NCBI RefSeq assembly: GCF_028683135.1
Contig: NZ_JAJUBB010000032.1
Location: forward strand, 1-38,444
Source: Enterovibrio qingdaonensis
GTDB lineage: Bacteria > Pseudomonadota > Gammaproteobacteria > Enterobacterales > Vibrionaceae
DNA length: 38,444 bases
Reading direction: 5' to 3'
Of the stretch, positions 1-8,885 are shown in pieces; the stretch's first letter is position 1; every line of letters starts with the position of its first letter. The position numbers were made by a program, and so were the translations under genes. Under the pieces are notes generated by a model that searched no databases, was not told the DNA's origin, and saw only the letters and a list, made by a program, of their open reading frames with translations.

Positions 1-53
1 CTGCCTTTACAGTGCGTTTTTTTATGTCCGTCGAACTTTAATAAAGCAAAAAC

Positions 54-81
54 TTTACTTATCATGCATCGCGCCTATTAT
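54..81 (+). promoter_or_regulatory. Candidate sigma-70 promoter for the VOC/flavoprotein pair
   Basis: TTTACT at 54-59 and TATTAT at 76-81 are separated by 16 bp, a reasonable -35/-10 pair, about 43 bp before the first start codon. A GAGGA ribosome-binding site follows at about 111-115. This is inferred from sequence only. Confidence 0.4.
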
Positions 82-123
82 GTAAACAATTAGCTTTACT
101 TAGTTATCAGCGAGGACATCATC

Positions 124-540
124 ATGAGCAGCTACGTCGAACACGCCAACATTACGGTGAACAACCTTCACAGCACAATTCACTTTCTGCAATCTGCGAT
201 GCCAGACTTCAGAGTCCGTGGAGAAGGTCGTAATCAGCACTACGGCTGGTGTCACCTCGGGACAGAGACGTCATACATTGCCTTGCAGGAAGTTGTCATT
301 GATAAGCCTGTTGAGCGCATTCCCTACCGTCAATTGGGAACCAATCACATCGGTTTTGTGGTCGACGATGTGACTGCTGTATCAATGAGGTTGAAGGCAA
401 AAGGCTTTACACAAGTAGAGTTCAACGAATCTCATCCAAGCCGTAAACGCGCCTATTTTTTGGATGACGATGGAATTGAATGGGAGTTCATTGAATACCT
501 GACGGATTCACTGGTAAAACGTAACGATTACCTTTTGTAA
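124..540 (+). CDS. VOC-fold protein (glyoxalase/dioxygenase superfamily)
   Basis: A 138-residue protein with the paired beta-alpha-beta-beta-beta layout of the vicinal oxygen chelate superfamily. The usual metal-ligand places carry His7 (start of module 1), Glu56, His75 in the HIGFVVDD stretch opening module 2, and Glu121 in IEWEFIEY. These fit a single-domain metal-binding VOC enzyme that works as a dimer, but the substrate (methylglyoxal conjugate, antibiotic or other) cannot be read from the sequence. It has no signal peptide, so it should be cytoplasmic. The start has a GAGGA site 8 bases upstream. It ends 28 bp before a flavoprotein gene on the same strand, so the two are probably co-transcribed, which would suit a small redox or detoxification unit. 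Confidence 0.85.
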   Translation: MSSYVEHANITVNNLHSTIHFLQSAMPDFRVRGEGRNQHYGWCHLGTETSYIALQEVVIDKPVERIPYRQLGTNHIGFVVDDVTAVSMRLKAKGFTQVEFNESHPSRKRAYFLDDDGIEWEFIEYLTDSLVKRNDYLL

Positions 541-567
541 CGCCACCATGGTTAAGGAAGAACCAGT

Positions 568-1119
568 ATGAAAAAAATCGCCATTGTTTATTATTCAAAA
601 AACGGCACCACTGACGCGTTAGCAAAAGCTGTGGCTCACGGCGCGGAATCAAAAGGTGCCAAGGTTTATTCCCATCGAATATTAGGCCCAGAAATTGTCG
701 AAGGCCGCTTTCGAAACGATGAGCTATTTGAAAAGCTTCTCGATATGGATGCCATTATCTTTGGTGCCCCAACTTACATGGGCGGACCGGCAGCACAGTT
801 TAAAGCCTTCGCGGATTCCACGAGCAATGCATGGTCCGAGCAACAATGGAAAAACAAGCTGGCGGCGGGATTTACTATTGGTAGTAGCCCTTGTGGCGAA
901 CTCCAAAGTACCATCGAATATATGTTCATTCTGGCAAGCCAACACAGCATGCTTTGGGCGGGTATCGATGCGCCTGTAGGCACAGACCGAACCACATTCA
1001 ACCGTCTTAATGCCTCTATGGGTGTTGTCGCATTGGATGATCAAGAAAGCGGCATTAGCCCAATTGATGCAAGCACAGCGACGCGTCTTGGCGAACGAAT
1101 TGCAACCTTGCAGGCATAA
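568..1119 (+). CDS. Flavodoxin-fold NAD(P)H-dependent oxidoreductase, WrbA-like
   Basis: A 183-residue flavodoxin-like protein. The N-terminal strand and loop (KKIAIVYYSKNGTT, residues 2-15) form the FMN phosphate-binding site, and FGAPTYMGGPAAQFKAF (about residues 66-82) is the WrbA-type loop that packs on the isoalloxazine ring. The C-terminal part keeps the GSSPCGE stretch typical of WrbA/FMN-reductase relatives. The expected role is two-electron reduction of quinones or other small electrophiles using FMN and NAD(P)H. It lacks membrane segments. It sits 28 bp after the VOC gene and is closed by a hairpin terminator shared with the convergent tyrS. The exact substrate is unknown and it may be a plain flavodoxin family member rather than a true WrbA. 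Confidence 0.8.
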   Translation: MKKIAIVYYSKNGTTDALAKAVAHGAESKGAKVYSHRILGPEIVEGRFRNDELFEKLLDMDAIIFGAPTYMGGPAAQFKAFADSTSNAWSEQQWKNKLAAGFTIGSSPCGELQSTIEYMFILASQHSMLWAGIDAPVGTDRTTFNRLNASMGVVALDDQESGISPIDASTATRLGERIATLQA

Positions 1120-1120
1120 A

Positions 1121-1148
1121 AAAGGCACCTTTCGGTGCCTTTACAATA
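1121..1148. terminator. Bidirectional intrinsic terminator between the flavoprotein gene and tyrS
   Basis: A 9-bp perfect stem, AAAGGCACC / GGTGCCTTT with a TTTC loop (1121-1142). On the minus strand it is followed by a run of T residues, so it should end tyrS well; on the plus strand the run is TTTT. Both genes stop within 20 bp of it. Confidence 0.85.
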
Positions 1149-1159
1149 TCGTTCGCGAA

Positions 1160-2347
1160 TTACGCTAGCGTGATGCGAGCAAATTTGCGCTTACCAACTT
1201 GATAAACTGCGGTACCCGCAGCAGGAATCAGCTTGGTGTCTTCCAGTTTTTCACCGTCAATTTTCACTGCGCCTTGACGAATCATGCGAAGTGCATCTGA
1301 CGTTGAACCTACCAGACTTGCGTCTTTCAGCAGGTTTGCAATTGCCACGCCTTGCTCAAATGAGAACTCAGGCATTTCTTCTGGCATTGCGCCTTTCTGG
1401 AAGCGGTTGATGAACTCTGCTTCCGCTGCGTCTGCATCCGCCTCGGAATGGAAGCGCGCAATGATTTCTTTAGCCAGCAAGATCTTCACGTCACGAGGGT
1501 TACGGCCGTTCGCGATCTCTTCTTTAAAGCCAGCAATTTCTTCCAGTGGACGGAAAGAAAGCAGTTCGAAGTAGTTCCACATCAGATCGTCAGAAATAGA
1601 CATGATCTTACCGAACATCTCGTTTGGCACATCGCTGATACCAATGTAGTTATGGGCAGACTTTGACATTTTCTTAACGCCGTCCAGACCCACCAACAGT
1701 GGCATAGTGATAACTACTTGCTGTGATTGACCGTTTTGCTTTTGAAGCTCACGTCCCATCAGCAGGTTAAACTTCTGATCCGTACCACCCAGCTCAACGT
1801 CTGCTTTCAGGGCAACTGAGTCGTAACCTTGCAGCAGTGGGTAGATGAACTCATGAATCGCGATAGGCTGGTTATTGCTGTAACGCTTTTTAAAGTCATC
1901 ACGCTCAAGCATGCGCGCAACGGTTGAGCTTGCCGCTAGGCGAATCATACCGTCTGTGCCCAGCTCGCTCAGCCACGTTGAGTTAAACTCAATGCGTGTT
2001 TTTGCTGGATCCAGAATCTTAAAGATCTGCTCTTTATACGTTTCTGCGTTGTTCAGAACTTGCTCGCGCGTCAACGGTGGACGCGTCGTGTTCTTGCCGC
2101 TTGGGTCACCAACCATTGCGGTATAGTCACCGATCAGGAAGATAACTTCATGGCCCAGCTCCTGGAATGCACGCAGTTTATTCATGATCACTGTATGACC
2201 TAAATGAATGTCTGGTGCCGTTGGATCCGCGCCCAACTTGATACGAAGAGGACGGTTCTCTTTCAGCTTTTTAATGAGTTCCTCTTCAGGAATCAATTCC
2301 TCAACACCACGCTTAATTTCAGCTAGCGCGGCTTCAATGCTCGCCAT
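1160..2347 (-). CDS. tyrS: Tyrosyl-tRNA synthetase
   Basis: A 395-residue class I aminoacyl-tRNA synthetase that charges tRNA-Tyr. The HIGH-type motif is HLGH at residues 48-51, KMSKS is at 226-230, and the [13 protein letters not shown] stretch typical of TyrRS lies before it. The C-terminal 60 residues form an S4 RNA-binding domain ([12 protein letters not shown]). The length is that of the shorter, TyrZ-like bacterial clade rather than the 424-residue E. coli TyrS, so a second tyrosyl-tRNA synthetase may exist elsewhere in the genome, as in several vibrios. ATG start at 2345-2347. It is divergent from the M23 endopeptidase gene, with about 190 bp between the two starts, and I see no T-box-like leader in that gap. 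Confidence 0.97.
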   Translation of the reverse strand: MASIEAALAEIKRGVEELIPEEELIKKLKENRPLRIKLGADPTAPDIHLGHTVIMNKLRAFQELGHEVIFLIGDYTAMVGDPSGKNTTRPPLTREQVLNNAETYKEQIFKILDPAKTRIEFNSTWLSELGTDGMIRLAASSTVARMLERDDFKKRYSNNQPIAIHEFIYPLLQGYDSVALKADVELGGTDQKFNLLMGRELQKQNGQSQQVVITMPLLVGLDGVKKMSKSAHNYIGISDVPNEMFGKIMSISDDLMWNYFELLSFRPLEEIAGFKEEIANGRNPRDVKILLAKEIIARFHSEADADAAEAEFINRFQKGAMPEEMPEFSFEQGVAIANLLKDASLVGSTSDALRMIRQGAVKIDGEKLEDTKLIPAAGTAVYQVGKRKFARITLA

Positions 2348-2535
2348 ACTTTATCGCTCCCACAGAATCGGCAAATTTTCGTAAAGCGACATACTACTTG
2401 AATAGCGAGGATTTTTGAAACCAGTTAAACTTATGCCTAGCGAAAAGGAATTCACTGGCTGACATTTTTTTAGAAGATGTTGGCGAAAAGCGAGTGCATT
2501 CCAGACATTTTCTATTCCTTAGTGATTGTTTCTTA

Positions 2536-3855
2536 ATGCCTGCACAAAAATTAAAAGCGATACCACAGCTACACCGCATTCTTATTACTGCTATTAGCGC
2601 AATACTCGTTGTGCTGATCTTGTTGCCCTCCGAAACGCCAGCACAGCATCCTGACGCGAGGTATCAGGTTGGCAAGCAGTACAATGTCCCTCTTGAAATG
2701 AGTGCCCTACTGCCGCCTGAAGATGAAATGCCGTTGCTCAGTACCCCTCTGACGCTAGAGTGGCAAAAATTTGTGGTGCAATCAGGTGAAAGTTTGGCGG
2801 TCATTTTTGATCGTGTCGGCATCAGCCCTACTACCTTGTATCGCTTTATCAACAGTGACAAAGGGACAAAGTCTCTCACTGCGCTCAATGTGGGCGACGA
2901 AATTCATATCGGCTTCGATGAAAACGGCCTGTTTACACAACTCATTCAACCGAAAAGTGCCAACGAAAAGCTCATCGTTAACCGCATTGGCGATGACTTC
3001 GTTTCTCATGTCGAATCCAAGCAAATCGACACCCAAGTGAATTTCGCTTCGGCCACTATTAATTCCAGCTTTTGGAATGCAGGGGTGAGTGCCGGACTCA
3101 ACGCCAACCAAATTATGGAGCTGGCAGGTATTTTCGGTTGGGACATCGACTTTGCGCTGGATATTCGTCAGGGCGACAAATTCTCCGTCCTGTTTGAAGA
3201 GCAACTGGTTGAAGGGGAACTGATTGGCCGCGGAAACATTCTGGCTGCAACCTTCACCAACCAAGGCGAAACCTTCACGGCTATCCGTGCCAAGTCAGGT
3301 AAATACTATGACGAAAACGGCCGAGCGATGAAAAAAGCCTTCTTACGATCGCCAGTTAACTTCCGTTACGTCAGCTCCAACTTCAATCCTCGCCGTCTGC
3401 ACCCTGTAACAGGACAAAGAAAAGCACACCGCGGCACCGACTATGTTGCGCCTGTCGGTACCCCGATCTGGGCTGCGGGTGATGGCGTGGTCATGAAGTC
3501 TGCGTACAACAAGTTCAATGGTAACTATGTCTTCATCCGACACAGTTCTATCTATATCACCAAGTACCTGCACCTGACCAAACGCAAAGTGAAGACAGGT
3601 CAGCGTGTGAAGCAAGGCCAGACCATCGGTACACTCGGCGGAACTGGTCGCGTTACCGGTCCGCACTTGCACTACGAATTCTTGGTCAATGGCGTTCATA
3701 AAAACCCAAGAACCGTAAGCCTGCCTCAAGCGACATCGCTGTCAGGCAAAGAGAAAACTGAATTCCTAACAATGGCCAAAGACAGAATGTCTCAGCTCAA
3801 CAAATTTAGTCAGTTACTCGCCTCAATCGGTACCATTGAACGGGTTTCGTCATAA
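2536..3855 (+). CDS. M23 peptidoglycan DD-endopeptidase, membrane-anchored (Shy/MepM type)
   Basis: From the ATG at 2536 the protein has 439 residues. A single hydrophobic segment (about residues 13-32) anchors it in the inner membrane. A LysM/OapA-like domain follows (about 76-125, VQSGESLAVIFDRVG), and the C-terminal half is a LytM/M23 metallopeptidase with zinc ligands His298 and Asp302 (HRGTD) and the HLH motif with His377 and catalytic His379. Such enzymes cut DD-crosslinks between stem peptides so that the wall can grow; V. cholerae has several (Shy proteins), and its copy next to tyrS is, as I recall, ShyC. The start is uncertain: a GTG at 2494 would add 14 residues (MHSRHFLFLSDCFL). 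Neither start has a good ribosome-binding site. I prefer 2536 because the added residues look unlike the family. Confidence 0.92.
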   Translation: MPAQKLKAIPQLHRILITAISAILVVLILLPSETPAQHPDARYQVGKQYNVPLEMSALLPPEDEMPLLSTPLTLEWQKFVVQSGESLAVIFDRVGISPTTLYRFINSDKGTKSLTALNVGDEIHIGFDENGLFTQLIQPKSANEKLIVNRIGDDFVSHVESKQIDTQVNFASATINSSFWNAGVSAGLNANQIMELAGIFGWDIDFALDIRQGDKFSVLFEEQLVEGELIGRGNILAATFTNQGETFTAIRAKSGKYYDENGRAMKKAFLRSPVNFRYVSSNFNPRRLHPVTGQRKAHRGTDYVAPVGTPIWAAGDGVVMKSAYNKFNGNYVFIRHSSIYITKYLHLTKRKVKTGQRVKQGQTIGTLGGTGRVTGPHLHYEFLVNGVHKNPRTVSLPQATSLSGKEKTEFLTMAKDRMSQLNKFSQLLASIGTIERVSS

Positions 3856-3858
3856 ACA

Positions 3859-3888
3859 AAAAAGCAGCGCAAATGCGCTGCTTTTTTA
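3859..3888. terminator. Bidirectional intrinsic terminator, endopeptidase / RND permease
   Basis: Stem AAGCAGCGC / GCGCTGCTT with loop AAAT, preceded by an A-run and followed by TTTTTT, 3 bp after the endopeptidase stop and 22 bp from the stop of the convergent permease. It should work in both directions. Confidence 0.9.
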
Positions 3889-3910
3889 TCTTTGCCATTT
3901 TACGTATTGA

Positions 3911-6900
3911 TTACGCTTCCGCTCCAACCTGTCGGTAAGTGGCTTTAGGAGCCGGTTCCTTTTCGTCGTCTGATAGCAATGCTTCAATGTCTCGAACACT
4001 CTTGTTGGCTTTGGGTTCCCTCGCCAACATGAGTAGACAAGGCGTCAATACGAGGGTGAGGACCGTTGAGAATGCCAACCCCCCAGCCACAGCTGTCGCT
4101 AACTGTGACCACCACTGAGTACTCGGTGCACCAAACTCCACACCTCGGTTAACCAAATCTACGTTCATCTCCAGTACCATGGGTAGCAAGCCCAAAATCG
4201 TGGTCACTGTCGTGAGCAGAACCGGTCTCAAGCGCTGAGCACCTGTGCGCAAAATGGCTTCTGCCTTAGCTAGGCCCCTACGCCGCAGCACATTGTAAGT
4301 ATCAATAAGCACGATATTATTGTTTACCACAATACCTGCCAAGGTGATCACCCCAACACCGGACATGATGACGCCAAACGGCCGCTGGAAAATCAGTAAC
4401 CCCAAGAACACGCCGACGGTAGAAAACAACACGGCACTGAGTATTAAGAAAGCTTGGTAGAAGCTATTGAATTGGGTGATGAGAATCAAAGCCATTGCCC
4501 CTAGTGCCGCTAAGAATGCAGTCATTAGGAAGGCCTGACTCTCATTTTGCTCTTCGTTCTGACCACGTATACGGATCTCGACACTTTCCGGCAAGTTCAG
4601 TGCATCCAGCTTTTCTTTCAAGCCAGGCAGAGCAAGGCTTAAGTTTTCGCCTTCTGCCATGTCCGCCATCACTTTCACCACGCGCTGTCCATCAACACGA
4701 TCGATATTGCCTTGTTTCACATCTGGCTTGATTTGGGCAAAGTTTGTAATTGGCACTAACCCAAAAGGTGTATTTACCCTCAGTTCATCAAAACGTCCGA
4801 TATCTCGCTTATTCTCTGGATAACGGACAAGAATATCGACCTCTTCATCGGCATCATCCGGAAGGTAATCACCGATTTTGAGGCCATTTGTTACAAACTG
4901 AACAGTATTGCCGACAATCGTCGCATCCGCCCCAAAGCGGGCAGCATCCGCTCTATTGATGTCGATAGTCCAATCTATACCCGGTTTTGTCAGTGTGTCA
5001 CTAAAGTTGGTAAACGCTGCGTCCTCCTCAAGCAGTTGACGAACACGATTCGCAGTTGGCTCCAACCACGCTGTATCCGCTGCGATCACCTCGATAGACA
5101 AGTCATGCTCACTTGGAGGCCCGGCATCCGGTTTTTTAAACTCCAACTCGATACCAGAAAGATCCGAGGTTTTATCTCGAAGCTCCTGAATGATGACATT
5201 CACTTTTCGCCGCTCTTGCCAAGCAACCGGTTTCATCTGGATCACGCCGATCTCGTCATCCCCACCCGTTTTCGTATAGACGCTTTCTATTTCTTCCAAG
5301 CCCAATACGCGTTGCTCAACCTCTTTCATCAACGCATCTTGCTCATGAATGGATAGGTCACCGTATGAACGCACCTTAATATTAAAAAACGCCGGATCAA
5401 CATCTGGGAAAAACTCTGTACCTAAGCCCGATTTGTTATAGGCATAACCAACACTAAACGCGACGAGAAGTGCTGCCAGAAGGATCTTGATTGGATGATT
5501 TATCGCAATGGACAACGTTTTTATATAAGCAAGGGTAATCCCTGTGGCCTGTTCAAACTCGCCGCGTTCCAAGGCCTGCATTCTTGCTTTTTGCTTTTCC
5601 GATAAAGGCAAAGGTTTTCCTAGCAAACTGCCTAGAACAGGAACAAAAAGCAGTGCCATTATCAAAGACGCAGAAAGCGTCGCAATCAGGGTCAACGGCA
5701 TGTATCCCATAAACTCACCAGTGATCCCTGGCCAGAAAAGGAGAGGCGCAAATGCAGCCAATGTCGTTGCTGTTGATGCAATAATCGGCCATGCCATACG
5801 GTGAGCCGCTTCTTGGTAGGCTTTCTTTCTGTCCACGCCTTCGCGCATGCGGCGATCCGCATATTCGGTAACAACGATCGCGCCATCAACCAGCAGGCCC
5901 ACCGCCATGATCAGCGAGAAAAGCACAACAATATTAATGGTCAGTCCCGAAAGGCCGAGCACAACCAGGCCTGTCAAAAAGGAACCGGGTATGGATATTC
6001 CCACCAGCAATGCGGTACGGGCACCCAAAATTGCAATAATGACAATCACAACTAAAAGCACAGCCGACAAAATATTGTTTTGAAGGTCCGTCAACATGGT
6101 GCGTACGTCGTCAGAGCCGTCCCAGGTATATTTCACCTGAAGTGCGCCTGGCCATTGAGATGATTTCTGAGCTTCGTTCAGAACAGCTTTAACTATCTCA
6201 ACCGTCTCGATGATGTTTTCACCAGCACGCTTTTTCACATCGAGCACGACGGCAGTTTTTCCGTCTAACCGTGCGAAGCTTTCTGGGTCTTTAAACGCGC
6301 GACGAACCGTTGCTACATCCCCGACGGTAACCACCTGAATACCATCTGTCTTGATCGGAAGATCCAGCACATCTGTCACTGACTCGAACACTGACGGTAC
6401 TTTGACTGAGAAGCGCCCATAACCTGTATCCACGTATCCTGCCGCAACAACACGATTGTTCCGCGATACCAAGTTAAAGATGTCCTCCTGATCCAAGCCA
6501 TAGCTTTCAAGCAACAAAGGTTCGACAATGATCTCCACCACATCATCTCTGTCACCCGCAATTTCAACTTCCAGAATCTGCTTGAAGCCCTCCAGTTTTT
6601 CCTGAAGTTTACGTGCGATGTTCACAATGGCACGCTCAGAAACATCGCCATAGAGTGCAACGGACAATACGGGTTGTTGATTGGCTAGCGTGATTTCATT
6701 GACGGTGGGTTCATCACTGTCGTCAGGAAGACGAGGTTTCACAAGGTCAACGGCTTCACGGACATCCGCCATGGCTTGATCAAGATCGACACCAACATTG
6801 AACTCCAACGTCACAGAAGCGTGTCCTTCTGACGCAACCGCCGTCATCTCCTTGATGCCTTCAATCGAGCGAAGCTCTTGTTCGATCGGGCGAACCAATA

Positions 6901-7087
6901 GCCTTTCGGCATCTTCAGGCGAGATCCCTTCATGGCCAACAGACACATATATGATTGGGATCGTAATATCTGGGTCTGACTCTTTTGGGATAGTTTGGTA
7001 GGTATAGAACCCTGCAACGATGAGAAAAATGAGCAGAGTAACCATCGTCCGGGTGCGCGCTAATGAGGCATCGATTAGGTTAGTCAC
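3911..7087 (-). CDS. RND-superfamily efflux permease (AcrB/Mdt-like)
   Basis: A 1058-residue inner-membrane proton-driven exporter with the RND layout: TM1 near residues 13-30, a large periplasmic loop, TM2-6 around 335-490, TM7 near 540, a second large loop, and TM8-12 up to about 1025. The TM4 motif reads LVDGAIVV: Asp401 is kept but the second Asp of the AcrB pair is Gly402. The TM10 region reads GIVVNNNIVLIDTYN. The start codon is GTG (7085-7087) with GGAGAG just upstream. It begins 11 bp after the membrane-fusion protein gene, so the two form one operon; no outer-membrane channel gene is present, so TolC is the likely partner. The pair occupies the place of VexLM next to the M23 gene in V. 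cholerae, as I recall. The substrate is unknown. Confidence 0.93.
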   Translation of the reverse strand: MTNLIDASLARTRTMVTLLIFLIVAGFYTYQTIPKESDPDITIPIIYVSVGHEGISPEDAERLLVRPIEQELRSIEGIKEMTAVASEGHASVTLEFNVGVDLDQAMADVREAVDLVKPRLPDDSDEPTVNEITLANQQPVLSVALYGDVSERAIVNIARKLQEKLEGFKQILEVEIAGDRDDVVEIIVEPLLLESYGLDQEDIFNLVSRNNRVVAAGYVDTGYGRFSVKVPSVFESVTDVLDLPIKTDGIQVVTVGDVATVRRAFKDPESFARLDGKTAVVLDVKKRAGENIIETVEIVKAVLNEAQKSSQWPGALQVKYTWDGSDDVRTMLTDLQNNILSAVLLVVIVIIAILGARTALLVGISIPGSFLTGLVVLGLSGLTINIVVLFSLIMAVGLLVDGAIVVTEYADRRMREGVDRKKAYQEAAHRMAWPIIASTATTLAAFAPLLFWPGITGEFMGYMPLTLIATLSASLIMALLFVPVLGSLLGKPLPLSEKQKARMQALERGEFEQATGITLAYIKTLSIAINHPIKILLAALLVAFSVGYAYNKSGLGTEFFPDVDPAFFNIKVRSYGDLSIHEQDALMKEVEQRVLGLEEIESVYTKTGGDDEIGVIQMKPVAWQERRKVNVIIQELRDKTSDLSGIELEFKKPDAGPPSEHDLSIEVIAADTAWLEPTANRVRQLLEEDAAFTNFSDTLTKPGIDWTIDINRADAARFGADATIVGNTVQFVTNGLKIGDYLPDDADEEVDILVRYPENKRDIGRFDELRVNTPFGLVPITNFAQIKPDVKQGNIDRVDGQRVVKVMADMAEGENLSLALPGLKEKLDALNLPESVEIRIRGQNEEQNESQAFLMTAFLAALGAMALILITQFNSFYQAFLILSAVLFSTVGVFLGLLIFQRPFGVIMSGVGVITLAGIVVNNNIVLIDTYNVLRRRGLAKAEAILRTGAQRLRPVLLTTVTTILGLLPMVLEMNVDLVNRGVEFGAPSTQWWSQLATAVAGGLAFSTVLTLVLTPCLLMLAREPKANKSVRDIEALLSDDEKEPAPKATYRQVGAEA

Positions 7088-7098
7088 CGTTGCTCTCC

Positions 7099-8190
7099 TT
7101 ACTGCGCCTGAGATTCACGAATGGCAATAACGTTGTCACCATCACGCACAAACCCCTGCCCTTTTGTTATGACCACTACCTGCTCGCCTAAGCCCGATAG
7201 CCACACGCCATCCTGCTCAGCTTTAATGACAGTTGCAGGCACAAAGGCGACTTTATCCCCCGTCAAGGTTTTCACCCCAAGGTTGCCTTTTTCATCCAAC
7301 GCCAACATAGATGGATTTAGCTTAACTGCCCTTTTCTGCTCCAACGTCAAATCGACTTCAGCGCTAATACCTGCAGGAAGTGCCTGCGCTGGGTTTGCAA
7401 TTTCGAGTTCAATCGAAAAAGTGTTGGTTGTTGGAGATGCAATGCTAGATTGATAACGAAGTTTTCCGTCTTTTTCTGTCCCATCAACCAAAATGATTCG
7501 GGCAGGGTAAACAGGATTAACATGACTGATGTGCTTTTCACTGACATCGGCTTTCACAATAAGTGGATTCAGGTCGACGATAGTGGCAATAGGATCACCA
7601 ATGCCCAAATAGTCGCCCACTTCCACCATCAGACTATCAACGATACCGTCAAAGGGAGCGCGCACTTCCGTGTTGGACAACGCCAAATCCAAATTTTCTA
7701 ACGTGGCTTTTGCGTCAACGAGATTAGCTTCAGCGAGTGAATAAGCCACCTCCCCCTGCAATCCTTTCTTCTTGAGAGACTTTGCGGCGTTAAATTCTTT
7801 TTGGCGCACAATTAATAACGACTTTGCACGTGCCAATTGGGCTTCGCGGTCGGCTTTGTCAATATTGACCAACAGGTCGCCCTTTTTCACAAACGTGCCT
7901 TTTTTGACACGCACAGAGACAATTCGACCATCGGCTTCAGCAGAAATGGTGGCATCTCGGTCAGGGGCCGTTCGTCCGTAAAGTGAAATAGAACGCGTGA
8001 CAGGTTCAGCAAAGAAGGTTTCAACCGAGACACGGCTAAGGGGAGCTGCGGGCTTTTCTTCTTGGAGGCTATCTTCGGCTTCGCCGCTGTGTCCACTGCC
8101 TATCCAAAAAACAAGCACGAGTAACAACACCAGTGAATAGATCCATGGGCGCTGGGAGAAAAAAGAGACTATTTTGCCTGCATTCGCCAT
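7099..8190 (-). CDS. RND efflux periplasmic adaptor (membrane-fusion protein)
   Basis: A 363-residue HlyD/AcrA-type adaptor. An N-terminal signal-anchor (about residues 15-32, WIYSLVLLLVLVFWIG) holds it in the inner membrane; there is no lipobox Cys, unlike AcrA. Next come a lipoyl half-domain (GRIVSVRVKKGTFVKKGDLLVNID, about residues 88-111), a short alpha hairpin (about 115-160), the second lipoyl half (EVRAPFDGIVDSLMVEVGDYL, about 175-195) and beta-barrel domains. It bridges the RND pump and the outer-membrane channel. It is the first gene of a two-gene operon with the permease. ATG start, with an AGGA ribosome-binding site about 9 bases upstream on the minus strand. Confidence 0.92.
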   Translation of the reverse strand: MANAGKIVSFFSQRPWIYSLVLLLVLVFWIGSGHSGEAEDSLQEEKPAAPLSRVSVETFFAEPVTRSISLYGRTAPDRDATISAEADGRIVSVRVKKGTFVKKGDLLVNIDKADREAQLARAKSLLIVRQKEFNAAKSLKKKGLQGEVAYSLAEANLVDAKATLENLDLALSNTEVRAPFDGIVDSLMVEVGDYLGIGDPIATIVDLNPLIVKADVSEKHISHVNPVYPARIILVDGTEKDGKLRYQSSIASPTTNTFSIELEIANPAQALPAGISAEVDLTLEQKRAVKLNPSMLALDEKGNLGVKTLTGDKVAFVPATVIKAEQDGVWLSGLGEQVVVITKGQGFVRDGDNVIAIRESQAQ

Positions 8191-8255
8191 AGTATTCGTC
8201 CTAACGAGGTTACTGCAGAAAATTGAAACAGGCTCGATCCATCTGGCCTGTCAGA

Positions 8256-8284
8256 AAATAAAAAGGCCGCTTACCTAAGCGACC
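8256..8284 (-). terminator. Intrinsic terminator of erpA
   Basis: Read on the minus strand, an 8-bp stem with one G-U pair (GGTCGCTT / AAGCGGCC, plus positions 8265-8284) is followed by TTTTTATTTT. It lies 25 bp after the erpA stop and before the efflux operon start. Confidence 0.75.
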
Positions 8285-8309
8285 CATTGTTCAATGAGTG
8301 TCTAATACT

Positions 8310-8651
8310 TTACACACTGAAAGACGCACCACAACCACAAGTTGTCGTTGCATTAGGGTTGTTAACGAAGAAACGTGAGCCTTCTAACCCTTCTGTGTAA
8401 TCAACTTCGCCACCGAGGAGATATTGCAGGCTCATGGGATCCACAACGAGAGTCACACCGCTGTTCTCAATCGTCATGTCACCATCATTAACGTTTTCAT
8501 CAAAGGTAAAACCGTACTGGAAGCCACTACAACCACCACCGGTAATGTATACGCGCAACTTCAGATTAGGGTTTTCCTCTTCCTGGATCAGCGTCTTAAC
8601 CTTAATCGCCGCCGCATCAGTAAACTTCAGCGGCAATGGGGCATCACTCAT
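8310..8651 (-). CDS. erpA: Iron-sulfur cluster insertion protein ErpA
   Basis: A 113-residue A-type Fe-S carrier. The three cluster-binding cysteines are in the family pattern: one in [10 protein letters not shown] (Cys42) and the C-terminal CGCG (Cys105 and Cys107). The length and the sequence [15 protein letters not shown] fit ErpA rather than IscA or SufA. It takes Fe-S clusters from the Isc or Suf scaffold and passes them to apo-proteins such as the isoprenoid enzymes IspG and IspH, which is why erpA is essential in E. coli. It is monocistronic, with GAGG six bases before the ATG, and is divergent from hemL, a usual pairing in gammaproteobacteria. Confidence 0.96.
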   Translation of the reverse strand: MSDAPLPLKFTDAAAIKVKTLIQEEENPNLKLRVYITGGGCSGFQYGFTFDENVNDGDMTIENSGVTLVVDPMSLQYLLGGEVDYTEGLEGSRFFVNNPNATTTCGCGASFSV

Positions 8652-8885
8652 TTCAACCTCACAAACTTCTTCTTATATATTGCCGCATTATCTAATACCT
8701 GACTATTTTGTTCAAGTATTGGCCATCTTTGCAAAGTCAATGCAAAGACAAACAGCGGGAAGTCGAAATATACACCAATATCGGCTTGGATGTGATGCTT
8801 ACCTCATCAACAAACTCGCCTGATAAACGCGCATCCCTTACAATACGCGCCAACATAAAATTAAAATCAGGCCAAGGAAAGAACC

